NCBI GenBank assembly: GCA_021160085.1
Contig: JAGHDE010000072.1
Location: 1-7,896, forward strand
Source of the DNA: Pseudomonadota bacterium
Lineage (GTDB): Bacteria > Desulfobacterota > WTBG01 > JAGOGO01
Direction: 5' to 3'
Length of the DNA: 7,896 nucleotides
Shown: positions 6,562 through 7,896 of the stretch, piece after piece
Numbering within the stretch: position 1 is the first letter of the stretch
Layout of the letters: each line of letters opens with the position of its first letter
Translations under genes and position numbers: made by a program
The notes under the pieces: model-generated
Told to the model about the DNA's origin: nothing
Seen by the model: only the letters and a program-made list of their open reading frames with translations
Databases searched by the model: none

Positions 6562-7896
6562 ATGGAAAAACTTTTACTAATAGATGACGAAGAATCTATC
6601 ATTCGCGTGCTTTCTATCTCTTTAAAAAGCGATGGCTATGATGTAGCAACCGCTTTTAATGGTGATGAAGGTATAAAATTATTCCGAGAGGAATCCCCGG
6701 ATATCGTTCTTACCGATATAAAAATGCCCGGCATGGACGGTATTGAGGTCTTGAAGAGAGTGAAGAAACTTAATCCTGATACTGAAGTCATCGTTGTTAC
6801 CGGCCATGGTGATATGGATTCCGCTATCGAAGCCCTTCAATATGGCGCTTCTGATTTTATCAATAAGCCGATCAGGGATGATATTCTGGCCCTTTCTCTC
6901 GACCGGGCAAAAGAGAGGATATCGGTAAGACAGAAACTTAAGGAATATACTGATGACCTGGAAAACATGGTCAAAATCGCAACCGAAGAGATAAGAAGAA
7001 AATCCGAATTTTTGGACAAACTCATTACCAGTTCGCACGATGGTATTGTGGCTACCGATGAAAAGGGTGAAATAATCGTCTTCAATCCGGGCGCGGAGAA
7101 AATCTTTGGCTATTCTCGTCTTGAAGTTGTCAGAAAGAAGACAATTTTCGATCTCTACCCCCTCCAAATATCAAAACAGTTCAAGAAAGCGCTATCACAA
7201 AAAAAAGCATCGAAAAAAATAGACTGGCAGGAAACTATGATTTTAGAAAAGACGGGTACACATGTGCCAACCGGATTTTCCGGAACTCTCCTTTTCGAAC
7301 AAAAAATTGTTGTTGGTACTGTCGGATTTTTTCAGGATCTGAGAGAAATAAAACATTTAGAACAGAAACTGGTAAAATCTGAACGCCTGGCCGCTATCGG
7401 GCAGACAGTGGCAGGTTTAGCCCATTATATCAAAAATATTTTAAGCGGCCTTAAAGGCGGAACGTATATAGTAAATGTTGGCCTTGACAAAAAGGACATG
7501 ATTAAGTTAAAAAAAGGATGGGAGATTATTCAGCAAAATATCTCCCGGATATCAACCCTGGTTATGGACCTGCTCACGTACAGCAAGGACCGTAAACCAG
7601 AGTATAAAAACTGTTATCCTAACGAAATCGCCGAAGAAGTTTGTGCGCTTATGAAAACAAAGGCAAATGAGAATAATATTGAGATTACCCAGGACTTCGA
7701 TAAATCTATTGGTGAGGTCTTTATGGATCCAGTTACTCTTCATCGTTCTCTGCTCAACTTAGTTTCTAATGCTATTGATGCGTGTATTTTTGAAGCTGAT
7801 CCAAAGAAAAAATTTCAAATTCGGGTAAATACGTCCCTCGAAAATGATGCATTAATGAGATTTGACATAATCGACAATGGTTGTGGAATGAGTGAT
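6562..7896 (+). CDS. Receiver-PAS-histidine kinase hybrid protein, 3'-truncated by the window edge
   Basis: The frame is open from the ATG at 6562 to the last base (445 codons); the end of the ATPase domain lies outside. Residues 1-115 form a CheY-like receiver: acidic pair D8-D9, phospho-acceptor D52 in L-T-D-I-K-M-P-G-M-D-G, T80 and K102 (N-K-P), all present. A coiled coil (about 116-150) leads to a PAS domain (about 150-262, with I-V-A-T-D-E-K-G and F-N-P-G-A-E-K-I-F-G-Y). A HisKA-like dimerisation region follows with H288 in G-L-A-H-Y-I-K-N-I-L-S-G-L-K-G-G. The HATPase then shows N-L-V-S-N-A-I-D-A (399-407) and D-N-G-C-G-M-S (438-444). Tyr follows the H-box His where Glu or Asp is usual. 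The protein has no membrane segment. The start is favoured because Met-Glu-Lys leads straight into strand 1 of the receiver. A weak GGA at 6556-6558 lies only three bases upstream, so coupling to the preceding kinase, 17 bp away, is likely (inference). Its receiver is the obvious candidate substrate of that kinase. Confidence 0.92.
   Translation, partial: MEKLLLIDDEESIIRVLSISLKSDGYDVATAFNGDEGIKLFREESPDIVLTDIKMPGMDGIEVLKRVKKLNPDTEVIVVTGHGDMDSAIEALQYGASDFINKPIRDDILALSLDRAKERISVRQKLKEYTDDLENMVKIATEEIRRKSEFLDKLITSSHDGIVATDEKGEIIVFNPGAEKIFGYSRLEVVRKKTIFDLYPLQISKQFKKALSQKKASKKIDWQETMILEKTGTHVPTGFSGTLLFEQKIVVGTVGFFQDLREIKHLEQKLVKSERLAAIGQTVAGLAHYIKNILSGLKGGTYIVNVGLDKKDMIKLKKGWEIIQQNISRISTLVMDLLTYSKDRKPEYKNCYPNEIAEEVCALMKTKANENNIEITQDFDKSIGEVFMDPVTLHRSLLNLVSNAIDACIFEADPKKKFQIRVNTSLENDALMRFDIIDNGCGMSD

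Noticed and set aside
6679..7167. 162-residue open frame on the minus strand
   Set aside because: It lies entirely opposite the receiver-PAS-kinase gene, whose + strand frame has intact receiver and PAS motifs. No recognisable domain is seen in the minus frame.

Overview
The window carries five genes, all on the + strand and packed head to tail with gaps of 20, 7, 48 and 17 bp. That layout looks like one transcription unit, or two closely joined ones. Base composition is moderate to AT-leaning. The protein style suggests an anaerobic Desulfobacterota (former Deltaproteobacteria) genome or a near relative: the SecD/SecF sequences, a tyrosine/tryptophan-rich PAS variant, and a receiver-PAS-kinase with an H-Y-I-K-N H-box. 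This assignment comes from memory of such families, not from a search. No RNA gene, mobile element, CRISPR array or phage gene is visible.

Left part (1-3517): the 3' portion of secD (cut by the window edge), a complete secF, and a complete moeA. SecD and SecF form the proton-motive-force-driven accessory complex of the Sec translocon. MoeA inserts molybdate into molybdopterin. Its coding start is 7 bp after the secF stop, and its Shine-Dalgarno overlaps that stop codon.

Right part (3566-7896): two soluble signalling proteins. The first is a 992-residue histidine kinase with a Rossmann-like dinucleotide-binding fold at its N terminus, a coiled coil, PAS, PAS, GAF, coiled coil, PAS and a complete HisKA/HATPase core. 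The second begins 17 bp later as receiver-coiled coil-PAS-histidine kinase and runs off the window end inside its ATPase domain. No DNA-binding output is present, so the pair looks like the upper part of a phosphorelay: kinase 1 may control the receiver of kinase 2, which would signal onward to a regulator outside the window.

The most interesting item is the N-terminal Rossmann domain of the first kinase. It keeps the glycine loop, the acidic residue after strand 2 and a V-E-V-T-G segment, but has no attached catalytic domain. This fits a redox or nucleotide (NAD(H)/NADP(H)-type) sensor fused to a kinase. A cysteine stands where the third glycine of the loop is usual. The ligand is inference only.
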